Assembly (NCBI RefSeq): GCF_900105055.1
Contig: NZ_FNTA01000004.1
Span: forward strand, 2,511,501-2,575,500
DNA from: Amycolatopsis lurida
Lineage (GTDB): Bacteria > Actinomycetota > Actinomycetes > Mycobacteriales > Pseudonocardiaceae
Length of the DNA stretch: 64,000 nt
Direction: 5' to 3'
Shown: positions 52,354-60,701 of the stretch, in pieces
Layout of the letters: every line of letters begins with the position of its first letter
Position numbering within the stretch: position 1 is the first letter of the stretch
The notes under the pieces: generated by a model
What the model saw: the letters and a program-made list of their open reading frames with translations, nothing else
What the model was told of the DNA's origin: nothing
The model's database searches: none
Made by a program: the position numbers and the translations under genes

Positions 52354-53198
52354 GTGGGGCTCACCTTCCTCGACAGCTTGCGGGCGATCGGGAGCGCGGC
52401 CGCGACCAGCGCGGCCCCCAGTACCGAGCCCTTGGCCGTGACCGCCGCCTGCAGCGGGACCATTCCGTGGATGCCGGACTTCGTCGCCGAGCGCACGGAC
52501 TTCGCCGACGGGTCACGGACAGCGTCCGCCTGTGCCCGGCCGACCAGGCCCGCGTAGCCGGAACCGGCCGCCATCGAGGCCGCGCGATGCCAGCCCCCAC
52601 GTGCTGGTCCGGTCAATGCCAACGTTGTCGCCGCGCAGCTGGTGGCCAGTGCCGCCCGGGCGGTCGCCGGATTCGCGCCGTGCACTTCCCCGGTGGACAA
52701 CGCCGTGACGCCGAGCGTGTGGACGCCCACCGCGGCCGCGGCGGTGGCCGCCTTCTTCGGAGAGTCACCAGCGCCCAGCAGGACATCGAGCATGCGGCAG
52801 GCCGCCATCGCCACCGGCCCGGCGAAGGTCGGTTTGAGCACGGTGTCGTAGGCCCACACCGCCGCCGCGAGCGGAACCGCGACCCGCATCGCCCGGCGGC
52901 CGCCGCCGAGCGCTGCCAGGCCAAGTCCCGCGGCGGTCAGCGCGGCCCCGGTGGTGAGCGCCGCGCCGGCACTCACCCGCCCGGACGGGATCGGCCGCTC
53001 GGGACGCTCCACGGCGTCGAGCTTCCGGTCCGCCCAGTCGTTGAGGGCCATCCCGGCCCAGTAGAAGGCGACCGACGACAACGGCAGCAGCAGCCGTCGC
53101 CCGGTCATCCTGAGCCCCGCCGCGGCGGATCCGGCGACCGTGTCGCCGAGCACCGTCAGCGCGGCGGGCGCCCGCACGAGTTCCACGTAGGCCTTCAC
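52350..53198 (-). CDS. SCO3242-type UbiA-like prenyltransferase (EboC-like)
   Basis: 282 residues from GTG 53198, overlapping the cyclase stop as GTGA. Membrane helices fill the length. The first Asp-rich motif is clear, NDWADRKLDAVERPERPIPSG, with AYDTVLKP and ACRMLDVLLGA following as in UbiA-related proteins. The second Asp-rich motif is not seen; the region reads GRAQADAVRDPSAKSVRSATK. UbiA enzymes join a polyprenyl diphosphate to an acceptor in the membrane. EboC proteins belong to this superfamily. The acceptor could be the product of the neighbouring sugar-phosphate cyclase. Confidence 0.88.
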   Translation of the reverse strand: MKAYVELVRAPAALTVLGDTVAGSAAAGLRMTGRRLLLPLSSVAFYWAGMALNDWADRKLDAVERPERPIPSGRVSAGAALTTGAALTAAGLGLAALGGGRRAMRVAVPLAAAVWAYDTVLKPTFAGPVAMAACRMLDVLLGAGDSPKKAATAAAAVGVHTLGVTALSTGEVHGANPATARAALATSCAATTLALTGPARGGWHRAASMAAGSGYAGLVGRAQADAVRDPSAKSVRSATKSGIHGMVPLQAAVTAKGSVLGAALVAAALPIARKLSRKVSPT

Positions 53199-54352
53199 AG
53201 GGTTCCCGCCCAGCTGATCAGGCGGGCGGTCTGCTCGGCGAACCGGTGTTCGTCGCTGCCCAACGGATCCTTGAAGAAGAACCCGAGTTCGGTCAGCGCG
53301 CCGCTCTGGCCGGCGGCGTGCGCCGCGGTCACCAGCCTCGCGAGATCCAGGATCAGCGGCGCCGCGAGCGCGGAATCGTAGCCGGTCCAGGTGAACTGCA
53401 GGCTCATGCGCGCGCCGAGGAAACCCTCGAACGAGACGTGGTCCCACGCGGTCTTGATCTCGCCGAGGTCGGGCACGTTGTCGATGTGCAGCGGCGCGGT
53501 GACGTCCTCGCCGAGCAGCGCCGCGAGCCCGCGCGCTTTGGACTCGAGCTTGCTGTTCGCGGTCACCGGGTCGGCCAGCGTCTCGCCGTCGCCGCCACCG
53601 AGCAGGTTGGTGCCCGCCCAGGAGCGGACCTTCAACGCCCGCGCGCTGAACATCGGCGCGAGGACCGTGCGCAGCAACGTCTCGCCGGTCTTGCCGTCGC
53701 AGCCCGCGTACGGCAGGCCTTCCCGCTCAGCCAGCTCACGCAGCGCGGGCAGGGTGATCCCGGCGGACGGCGTGAACTCGACGTACGGGCTGCCCGCTTT
53801 CAGTGCCGCATAGGCCGAGAGGGAACTCGACGGCAGCACCGCCCGCGCCGGGTCGGCGAGCGCCGCTTCGAGCGCGGCGAGGTCGTCGTGTTCGGGCAGG
53901 TGGGGACAGGGCGCCTCGGTGGAGGACACGTTGACCACGACGACCCGCGCGAGGTCGTGCCGGTCGGCGAAAGCTCGGATGTCCGCCGTCAGCCGGGCGG
54001 CCGCGTCGGCCTGGGCACCGGTGTGGGACGCCGGGTGGTAGCCGTCGCGGATCTCGGCGTCCACCTCGGCCAGCCCCGACCGGACCGCGGCGAACACCGC
54101 ATGCCCGAACACGCCGGCGTGCGCCAGTTGCTCGGCCCGCTTCTCCAGCGGCGTATGCGCGATGTCGTGCCCGCCGAGGACCAGATCGTCCCAGCCCGGC
54201 AACGGAACCCCGGCGAACGCGGGCAGCTCGGTGACACAGCCGCCACCGCCGGTCACTCCCGCGCGCAGCGCGAGGAGCCCCACCGCGGCCGTGGTGGCCA
54301 CAGACCCCCTCGCGCCGATCAACCAGATGCCCGTACGCTCGTGAGCAGGCAT
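53195..54352 (-). CDS. myo-inositol-1-phosphate-synthase-like sugar-phosphate cyclase
   Basis: 385 residues. The NAD-binding motif GIWLIGARGSVATTAAVGLLAL is near the N-terminus; FTPSAGITLPAL, GKTGETLLRTVLAPMF and LGGGDGETLADPVTANSKLESK are inositol-phosphate-synthase signatures with active-site Lys and Asp residues. I start at ATG 54352 because AAAGG/GGAGG precede it; an in-frame ATG at 54436 adds 28 residues of weaker coding character. It is a divergent member, not the housekeeping enzyme. In Ebo operons this slot is held by a dehydroquinate-synthase-like cyclase (EboD), so it may be a functional replacement. Confidence 0.9.
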   Translation of the reverse strand: MPAHERTGIWLIGARGSVATTAAVGLLALRAGVTGGGGCVTELPAFAGVPLPGWDDLVLGGHDIAHTPLEKRAEQLAHAGVFGHAVFAAVRSGLAEVDAEIRDGYHPASHTGAQADAAARLTADIRAFADRHDLARVVVVNVSSTEAPCPHLPEHDDLAALEAALADPARAVLPSSSLSAYAALKAGSPYVEFTPSAGITLPALRELAEREGLPYAGCDGKTGETLLRTVLAPMFSARALKVRSWAGTNLLGGGDGETLADPVTANSKLESKARGLAALLGEDVTAPLHIDNVPDLGEIKTAWDHVSFEGFLGARMSLQFTWTGYDSALAAPLILDLARLVTAAHAAGQSGALTELGFFFKDPLGSDEHRFAEQTARLISWAGTL

Positions 54353-54460
54353 TTCCTCCACCTTTCCCAGCCCGAGAACCCGACCTCCGATGGTCGGATG
54401 TTTCGGATCGAACCAAGTCGCGGTGATGGTCGTCATGCGACTTTCGGCTGGATCTACTCC

Positions 54461-55630
54461 TCAGCTGCTTCCTTTCGCGGTGACGCCGGGCACAGCGGTC
54501 CATCGCGCCTCGTCGGACGCGCTGCGCTCGACCGCGGCCAAGACCTGCTGAACCCTCAACCCGTCCTCGAAGGACGGTTCGGGATCCGTGCCATCGCCGA
54601 TCGCGGTGAGCAGATCGGCGACCTCGTTGGTGAAGGTGTGCTCGTAGCCGAGGAGATGCCCCGGCGGCCACCACACCCCGACGTACGGGTGCTCGGGTTC
54701 GGTGACCAGGATCCGGCGGAACCCGGCCTCGGTGGCGGGCTGGCCACCGTCGAAAAAGGACAGTTCGTTCATCGACTCGAAGTCGAACGCGAGGCTCGCC
54801 AACGAACCGTTGATCTCCAGCCGCATCGCGTTCTTGCGGCCCAGCGCGAACCGGGTCGCCTCGAAACTCGCCACCGCGCCGCCGGTGAACCGGCCGAGGA
54901 ACAGCGCGGTGTCGTCGACCGTGACCTGCCCGGTGCCGCCGTCGCCGTCCGGGCGCTCCTTGACGAAGGTGTTGGTCAGCGCGGAAACCCCGGTGATCGT
55001 CTCGCCGGTGACGAACTGGGCGGCGTCGACGATGTGCGCGCCGAGATCGCCCAGCGCGCCCGAGCCAGCCTTGTCCTTGTGCAGCCGCCAGGTCATCGGC
55101 GCCTGCGCGTCGGACAGCCAGTCCTGCAAGTAGACCGACCGCACGTGGCGGATCTCGCCGAGCGCCCCGCTCGCGACCAGCTTCCTGGCGTGCGCGAGCG
55201 CGGGCACCCGGCGGTAGTTGAACGCCACCATCGACCGGACGCCGTCGGCCCGCGCCTTCGCCGCCGCCTCGGCCATCGCTTCGGCCTCGGCGAGGGTGTT
55301 GGCCAGCGGCTTCTCGCACAGCACGTGCTTCCCGGCCTCGAGCGCGGCGATCGCGATCTCGGCGTGGCTGTCGCCCGGTGTGCAGATGTCGACCAGGTCG
55401 ACGTCGTCGCGGGCGATCAGCGCGCGCCAGTCCGTCTCGACGTCTTCCCAGCCGAACCGTTCCGCCGCGGCCTTTGTCCGCACCTCGTCACGGCCGCCGA
55501 GCACGGCGAGTCTCGGGATCAGCGGTGGCGCGAAGAACCGGTGCACACTGCGCCACGCGTGCGAATGCACCGCGCCCATGAACGCGTGGCCCACCATGCC
55601 GATCCCGATCGTTTCCTTTGCCGTGCTCAT
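54461..55630 (-). CDS. Gfo/Idh/MocA-family oxidoreductase
   Basis: 389 residues. An N-terminal Rossmann fold (GIGMVGHAFMGAVHSHAW), VDICTPGDSHAEIAIAALEAGKHVLCEKPLA with the catalytic-loop EKP, and a C-terminal beta-sheet domain (MTWRLHKDKAGSGALGDLGAHIVD with the conserved GxxxDxxxH). TAGGAGGGGC precedes the ATG. Such enzymes oxidise sugars or inositols with NAD, often at C3 to give 3-keto sugars. It follows the importer genes and precedes the cyclase gene, which suggests it oxidises the imported compound. Confidence 0.93.
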   Translation of the reverse strand: MSTAKETIGIGMVGHAFMGAVHSHAWRSVHRFFAPPLIPRLAVLGGRDEVRTKAAAERFGWEDVETDWRALIARDDVDLVDICTPGDSHAEIAIAALEAGKHVLCEKPLANTLAEAEAMAEAAAKARADGVRSMVAFNYRRVPALAHARKLVASGALGEIRHVRSVYLQDWLSDAQAPMTWRLHKDKAGSGALGDLGAHIVDAAQFVTGETITGVSALTNTFVKERPDGDGGTGQVTVDDTALFLGRFTGGAVASFEATRFALGRKNAMRLEINGSLASLAFDFESMNELSFFDGGQPATEAGFRRILVTEPEHPYVGVWWPPGHLLGYEHTFTNEVADLLTAIGDGTDPEPSFEDGLRVQQVLAAVERSASDEARWTAVPGVTAKGSS

Positions 55631-55668
55631 GCCCCTCCTAGATGCGTGCGTGTGTCGGGTACGCGGGT

Positions 55669-56721
55669 TTACGAGTCGAAGCCGACGTCCATGTACTTGT
55701 CGACGTTCTCCTTGGTGACCACCGCGGAGTACGTGGTGATCTCGGCGGGGATCTCGTGCTCGGCGAAGTCGCCCGCCCCCTTGCCCTGGCCGAGCAGCCG
55801 CGCGAGCGAGATCGCCGAAGACGCCATCGACGGGCTGTAGAGCACCGTCGCCTTCAACGGTTCGGCGTCGGACTTGATCAGGTTCATCGCGTTCTTGGAA
55901 CCCGCGCCGCCGACCATCAGGAAGTCCTTGCGGTTGGCGTTGTTGATCGCCGCGATGACGCCGACGCCCTGGTCGTCGTCGTGGTTCCAGAGAGCGTCCA
56001 ATTTGGACGCCGACTGCAGGAGGTTCGAGGTCTGCTGCTCGCCCGACTCCGGGGTGAACTGCGCCGAGACCCGCGGTCCGACCTGGAATCCCTGACGCGC
56101 CAAGGCGTCCTTGAAACCCTTGCTGCGTTCCTGGGTCAGCGGCAGCGAGTCGATACCCGCGACCTCGCCGATCACCGGGCTGGCGATGTTCTTCGCCTTC
56201 ATCTGCTGGGCGATGTAGTTCCCGGCGTTGACGCCCATGCGGTAGTTGTCGCCACCGATCCAGGTGCGGTACGCGAGCGGGGTGTCGAAGACGCGGTCCA
56301 GGTTGATCACCTGGATACCGGCGTCCATCGCCTGCTGGCCGACCGCGGTCAGCGCCTTGCCGTCGAACGGCAGGATCACCAGGACGTTGACCTTGGCGTT
56401 GATCAAGGTCTCCACCTGGGAGATCTGCTGGTTGACGTCGTTGGTGCCCTCGGTCGCGTTGAGCGTGACCTCACTGAACTTCTGCGCCTGCGCGCGGGCG
56501 TTCTTGGTGATGGCCGCCATCCAGCCGTGGTCCGCGGCAGGCGCCGAGAACCCGATGGTGACGGGTGTTCCGGGCTGCGAGTTGGCGCCGGCGTTGGCCA
56601 CGTTGGCCGCGTTGTTCTGCGCCGGTGCCTCGTTCGAGGTGCACGCGGTCAGCAGCGCGCCCGCTCCGACGGCCGCGCCTCCCAGCAGGAAGCGGCGGCG
56701 GTGCAGGGATTGTTCGGTCAT
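55669..56721 (-). CDS. ribose-type periplasmic sugar-binding lipoprotein
   Basis: 350 residues. The N-terminus combines a Tat motif RRRFLLGG and a lipobox LLTAC, so it is a Tat-exported lipoprotein. The periplasmic-binding-protein type 1 fold has VTIGFSAPAADHGWMAAITK, INAKVNVLVILPFDGKAL and LDALWNHDDDQGVGVIAAI, the hallmarks of the RbsB/LsrB-like cluster of sugar binders. It is encoded directly after its permease. The ligand is probably a pentose, hexose, inositol or related cyclitol. Confidence 0.93.
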   Translation of the reverse strand: MTEQSLHRRRFLLGGAAVGAGALLTACTSNEAPAQNNAANVANAGANSQPGTPVTIGFSAPAADHGWMAAITKNARAQAQKFSEVTLNATEGTNDVNQQISQVETLINAKVNVLVILPFDGKALTAVGQQAMDAGIQVINLDRVFDTPLAYRTWIGGDNYRMGVNAGNYIAQQMKAKNIASPVIGEVAGIDSLPLTQERSKGFKDALARQGFQVGPRVSAQFTPESGEQQTSNLLQSASKLDALWNHDDDQGVGVIAAINNANRKDFLMVGGAGSKNAMNLIKSDAEPLKATVLYSPSMASSAISLARLLGQGKGAGDFAEHEIPAEITTYSAVVTKENVDKYMDVGFDS

Positions 56722-56743
56722 GACGACTCTCCATCCACGGTGA

Positions 56744-57757
56744 TCAAGTGCTCGTCTTTGTCTTCTTCACGGAGCGGAACTGCAGCAGCGCGGCCAGGAC
56801 GATGATCACGCCCTTGGCGATGTTCTGGATGTCGGTGTCCAGGTTGTTGAGCGTGAAGATGTTGGACAGCACGGTGAAGATCAGCACGCCGATCAGGGTG
56901 CCGATGAGCGAGCCGCGGCCACCGGTGAGCAGCGTGCCGCCGATGACGACCGCCGCGATGGCGTCGAGTTCGTAGAGCATGCCGTTGGTCGAGGCACCCG
57001 CGGTGGTGCGGGCGACGACCATCAGCGCGGCGATACCGCAGCACAGGCCGGCGACGCCGTAGACGAGGGCGGTGTGCCGCTTGACGTTGATACCGGCCAG
57101 CCGCGAAGCCTCGGCGTTGCCGCCGACGGCGAAGGTGCGGCGGCCGAACGTGGTGCGGTTCAGCAGCACCCAGCCGACCACGAACACCAGCGCGAACATC
57201 CAGATCAGCACCGGGATGCCGAGCAGATCACCGCGGAAGAAATCGAGGAAGCCCGCCTCCGACACCACCTGCGTGCGGCGGCCGCTGATGCGTTCCGCGA
57301 GCCCGCGGGCCGAGACGTACATCGCCAGTGTCGCGATGAACGGCACGATCTTCCCGTAGGACACCAGGATCCCGTTGATCAGCCCACAGCCGAGGCCGAC
57401 CAGGAGTCCACAAAGGATCATCACGAACGGGCCGTAGGACTGGGTGGCCAAGGTGGTCAGCCAGACACTGGAGAGCGCCACGATCGACCCGACCGAGAGG
57501 TCGATGCCGCCGGCGATGATCACGAACGTCATCCCGACGCTGACCACCCCGATCGCCGCGGCGAGCCGCAGGATCGTGGAGATGTTGCCGTCGGTGAAGA
57601 ACTGGTCGGGCCTGGTCACCTGGCCGACGATGCACAGGATCACCAGCACCCCGGCCAGCCCGAGCAGCCGGGTGTCGAGCGAGAAATTCCGCTTTTCCTT
57701 GGGTGGTAACGGTTCCACGGCGGGTCCCGTACGCACCGATTCGGCTTGGTCGGTCAC
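56744..57757 (-). CDS. ribose-type ABC permease (RbsC-like)
   Basis: 337 residues, about ten helices. IVIAGGIDLSVGSIVAL-type sequence is visible (VIIAGGIDLSVGSIVAL) together with GGNAEASRLAGINV and GGTLLTGGRGSLIGTLIGVLI, all RbsC/BPD_transp_2 signatures. GTG start at 57757 overlapping the ATPase stop as GTGA. It forms the membrane part of the importer. Confidence 0.94.
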   Translation of the reverse strand: MTDQAESVRTGPAVEPLPPKEKRNFSLDTRLLGLAGVLVILCIVGQVTRPDQFFTDGNISTILRLAAAIGVVSVGMTFVIIAGGIDLSVGSIVALSSVWLTTLATQSYGPFVMILCGLLVGLGCGLINGILVSYGKIVPFIATLAMYVSARGLAERISGRRTQVVSEAGFLDFFRGDLLGIPVLIWMFALVFVVGWVLLNRTTFGRRTFAVGGNAEASRLAGINVKRHTALVYGVAGLCCGIAALMVVARTTAGASTNGMLYELDAIAAVVIGGTLLTGGRGSLIGTLIGVLIFTVLSNIFTLNNLDTDIQNIAKGVIIVLAALLQFRSVKKTKTST

Positions 57758-59256
57758 GCCGCACTCCCCTCGAGAATCACGTCGAGCACATCCGCCTCTG
57801 TCAGCTCCGCAGACGGCTTTTCAGCCAGGACACGTCCTTCACGCAGCACCAGCACCCGGTCGGACAAGCCGAGTACTTCGGGGATCTCGCTGCTGACCAG
57901 CACGATCGCGACGCCGGTCGCGGCGAGTTCTTCGATCAGCCGGTACAGCTCCGCCCGCGCGCCGACGTCGACCCCGCGCGTCGGTTCGTCCAGCAGCAGG
58001 ACCCGGCAGCCGCGGACCAGCCAGCGGGCGAGCACCGCCTTCTGCTGGTTGCCGCCGGACAGCGTGCGGATGATGCGGTGCGGGTCGGCGGGCCGGAGAT
58101 CGAGGCGCCGCAGGCTTTCCCCGGCGTCGTCGAGTTCCCTCCCCCGCTCGGTGAACCCGAACGTCGCGTATTTGCCCAGGCTCGCCAGGGTCACGTTGTG
58201 CACGACGGGCAGATCCAGCAACAGCCCCTGGCTCTTGCGTTCCTCCGGCGCCAGCCCGATCCCGGCCTTGACCGCCGCGGACACGCTGCCCGGCCGGACC
58301 GGCTGGCCGTCTACCGACACCGAACCCGTGTCCTGCTTGCGCGCGCCGAAGATCGTCTCCAGCAACTCGCTGCGTCCTGAGCCGACGAGGCCCGCGATGC
58401 CGACGACCTCGCCGGCGTGCACGGTGAAGTTCACGTTCTCGAATTCGCCGACGGTGGTCAGGTTCTCCACCTTGAGGACCTCGATGTCCGGGTCCACGTG
58501 CTCCTGATGGCGAGGGCCGAACACGGTTTCGACCTTGCGGCCCGCCATCAGCGCGACGAGGTCCGCGGTCGGCGTCTCCTTGGCGTCGAGGCCCGTGGAG
58601 ACGGTCCTGCCGTCCTTGAGCACGGTGACGCGGTGGCCGATCCGGCGCAGTTCTTCGAGCCGGTGAGAGATGTAGATGATCGCGACACCCTCGGCGGTCA
58701 GTTCGCCGACGATACGGAACAGGTTGTCGACCTCTTCGCCCGCCAGCGCCGCGGTGGGCTCGTCCATCACCAGCAGCTTCGCGTCGTACGCGAGCGCCCG
58801 CGCCATCGAGACCAGCTGCTGGCCCGCGGCGGAGAGCTTGCCGACCTCGGTCGACGGCGCGATCTCGGGGTGACCGAGCCGCGCCATCAGTTTCGCGGCC
58901 TTGTTCCGGGACTCGCTGATCCGCGTGAACCCGAACGACGCGCGCTCGCGGCCGAGGAAGATGTTGTCCGCCACGGAAAGCCCGGGCACCAGGTCGAGTT
59001 CCTGGTACATGGTCGCGATGCCGAGCTTCAGCGCGGCGACCGGCGAGGGCAGCGTGACCGGCTCACCCTGCCAGAAGATCTCGCCGCCGTCGGGGCGATG
59101 CGCGCCGGCGAGCGTTTTGATCAGCGTGGACTTGCCCGCGCCGTTCTGACCGAGGAGACAGTGCACCTCGCCGGGTTCGACGTCGAAGTCGACACCGTCG
59201 AGTGCACGCACCCCCGGGAAGGTCTTCACGATCCCCCGGACGGAGAGCAGGGTCAT
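57754..59256 (-). CDS. ribose-type ABC ATPase with two nucleotide-binding domains (RbsA-like)
   Basis: 500 residues. Two ATPase domains: the first has GQNGAGKST, LSAAGQQLVSMARAL and LLVMDEPTAAL; the second has GLVGSGRSELLETIFG, a degenerate Walker A as usual in RbsA, with LSGGNQQKAVLARWL and LLLDEPTRGVDVG. The start ATG (59256) overlaps the ROK stop. It powers sugar import for the locus. Confidence 0.94.
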   Translation of the reverse strand: MTLLSVRGIVKTFPGVRALDGVDFDVEPGEVHCLLGQNGAGKSTLIKTLAGAHRPDGGEIFWQGEPVTLPSPVAALKLGIATMYQELDLVPGLSVADNIFLGRERASFGFTRISESRNKAAKLMARLGHPEIAPSTEVGKLSAAGQQLVSMARALAYDAKLLVMDEPTAALAGEEVDNLFRIVGELTAEGVAIIYISHRLEELRRIGHRVTVLKDGRTVSTGLDAKETPTADLVALMAGRKVETVFGPRHQEHVDPDIEVLKVENLTTVGEFENVNFTVHAGEVVGIAGLVGSGRSELLETIFGARKQDTGSVSVDGQPVRPGSVSAAVKAGIGLAPEERKSQGLLLDLPVVHNVTLASLGKYATFGFTERGRELDDAGESLRRLDLRPADPHRIIRTLSGGNQQKAVLARWLVRGCRVLLLDEPTRGVDVGARAELYRLIEELAATGVAIVLVSSEIPEVLGLSDRVLVLREGRVLAEKPSAELTEADVLDVILEGSAA

Positions 59257-60476
59257 GCCGGAGCCTCCTCGGTCTCGAAAGGAACTAATGTCGGGTCGGC
59301 GAAAAGCCGTTCGGTGGCGAGATGCGCGGCGCCCCGCAGCGGAGCGGTGGTGCCCAGCGGCGACGGCTCGACACGGCAGGTGGGCTCTTGCCCGAGCGGA
59401 CGCGCGGACAGCTCGCGGCGTACCGGCTCGACCAGCCATTCGCCCAGTTCGGCGAAGTAGCCACCGAGCACGACGACGTCCGGGTCGAGCACGTCGACCA
59501 CAGTGGACACCGCGATGCCGAGCGCGACCCCGAGTTCCGAGACCGCCGCGACCGCGCGCTGATCACCGCGCTGCACGCGGTGCTTGAGCAGCCCGACCCG
59601 GCCGTCGACTCCGAGGGCGGGATCGTGCAGCGGGTCGCCGGGCGAAGCCGCGCCGCGCAGGACGGCGTTGAGGCCGGCCTTGGTCTCCAGGCACCCGACC
59701 CGGCCGCACGGGCACTGTTCGCCGGACGGATCGACGGTGATGTGCCCGACCTCGCCCGCGAATCCCCTGGCACCACGCAGGATCGCGCCGCCGGACACGA
59801 GTCCGCCGCCGACGCCCGTGCCGCCGCTGAGGTAGAAGAGCTCCCGCACACCTCGACCGGCTCCGGCGACGGCCTCGCCGATCGCACCGAGGTTGGCCTC
59901 GTTGTCGACCGCGATGGCGTCGGCCCGCAGACCGAGCCTGGCGGCGAGCAGGTCGGCGATCTCGGCGTCACGCCAGCGCAGGGTCGGCGCGAACCGCAGC
60001 ACGGCGGCGGCCGAATCGACCAGGCCCGGCACCGAGACGGTGACCCCGACCGGCTGGTCGTCGAGCAGCACGTTCCTGGCGAGGAAGGCGAGTTCGTCCA
60101 TGCTCCGGTGCAGCCCGAGCGCGGCGACGTCGGCGGTCTCGGCGCGTTCGGCGACGACGCGGCCGTCGAGATTCGTGACGACGGCGGCGAACCGATCGGC
60201 CTCGACACTGAGCGCGAGCCCGCAGGCGCTGGCGCCGTTCAGCTCGACCAGCTGGCTGGGCCTGCCGTTGCCGCCGCCCTGGAGTCCGGCGGAACGGACG
60301 AGACCGCGTTCGGACAGCTCGGTGATCAATCCGGAGACGGCCGCCTTCGTGAGCCCGCAGCGCGCGGCGAGCTGGGTACGCGAGAGCGGCCCCGCACGCA
60401 TCGCCCGCAAGAGCGCGGCGAGGTTCGCCGTGCGTGGGCTGACCGGGTCGAGCTGCCCGGATTCAGTCGCGGCCAC
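59253..60476 (-). CDS. ROK-family repressor of the importer/Ebo operon
   Basis: 407 residues. An N-terminal winged HTH (SRTQLAARCGLTKAAVSGLITEL) is followed by a ROK domain with GGTGVGGGLVSGG, GFAGEVGHI and the zinc motif CPCGRVGCLE. It is the first gene of the 11-gene chain and overlaps the ATPase start. The perfect palindrome 24 nt upstream of its start is the expected operator, so it is probably an autoregulating repressor released by the imported sugar or a derivative. Confidence 0.93.
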   Translation of the reverse strand: MAATESGQLDPVSPRTANLAALLRAMRAGPLSRTQLAARCGLTKAAVSGLITELSERGLVRSAGLQGGGNGRPSQLVELNGASACGLALSVEADRFAAVVTNLDGRVVAERAETADVAALGLHRSMDELAFLARNVLLDDQPVGVTVSVPGLVDSAAAVLRFAPTLRWRDAEIADLLAARLGLRADAIAVDNEANLGAIGEAVAGAGRGVRELFYLSGGTGVGGGLVSGGAILRGARGFAGEVGHITVDPSGEQCPCGRVGCLETKAGLNAVLRGAASPGDPLHDPALGVDGRVGLLKHRVQRGDQRAVAAVSELGVALGIAVSTVVDVLDPDVVVLGGYFAELGEWLVEPVRRELSARPLGQEPTCRVEPSPLGTTAPLRGAAHLATERLFADPTLVPFETEEAPA

Positions 60477-60500
60477 ACTGCCCTCACTTACGAATCGGCC

Positions 60501-60517
60501 GTAACAAACTTTGTTAC
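60501..60517. promoter_or_regulatory. ROK operator
   Basis: GTAACAAACTTTGTTAC is a perfect 17-bp palindrome (8-bp arms, central C). It lies just downstream of the predicted transcription start of the ROK-led operon, suited to block RNA polymerase. ROK repressors bind AT-rich palindromes of this kind. Confidence 0.85.
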
Positions 60518-60527
60518 TTAGCCAGCG

Positions 60528-60556
60528 AAAGTAGGGTGGCCCGTGTCACTCGTCAA
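60528..60556 (-). promoter_or_regulatory. promoter of the ROK/ABC/Ebo operon
   Basis: On the minus strand TTGACG (60556-60551) and TACTTT (60533-60528) are separated by 17 nt. The predicted start is near 60521, four bases before the ROK operator. Confidence 0.7.
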
Positions 60557-60611
60557 GGTGACAACAGGACAGAAACGCCCCTCGTCACCCGAATAGCCGT
60601 CCAGAACCGCG

Positions 60612-60642
60612 CAGACTTTCGTACTTTTCGAGCGAAAGTCTG
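60612..60642. terminator. hairpin after the second ROK gene
   Basis: CAGACTTTCG (60612-60621) and CGAAAGTCTG (60633-60642) form perfect 10-bp arms around 11 nt. It lies 60 nt beyond the stop of the upstream ROK gene and before the operon promoter. Terminator is the simplest reading; a regulator site is possible. Confidence 0.45.
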
Positions 60643-60701
60643 TACGATCTTGACGTTACTAATCGGAATCAGGTGAGTGCTCAACGTGCCGCGCGAGCGC
60701 C

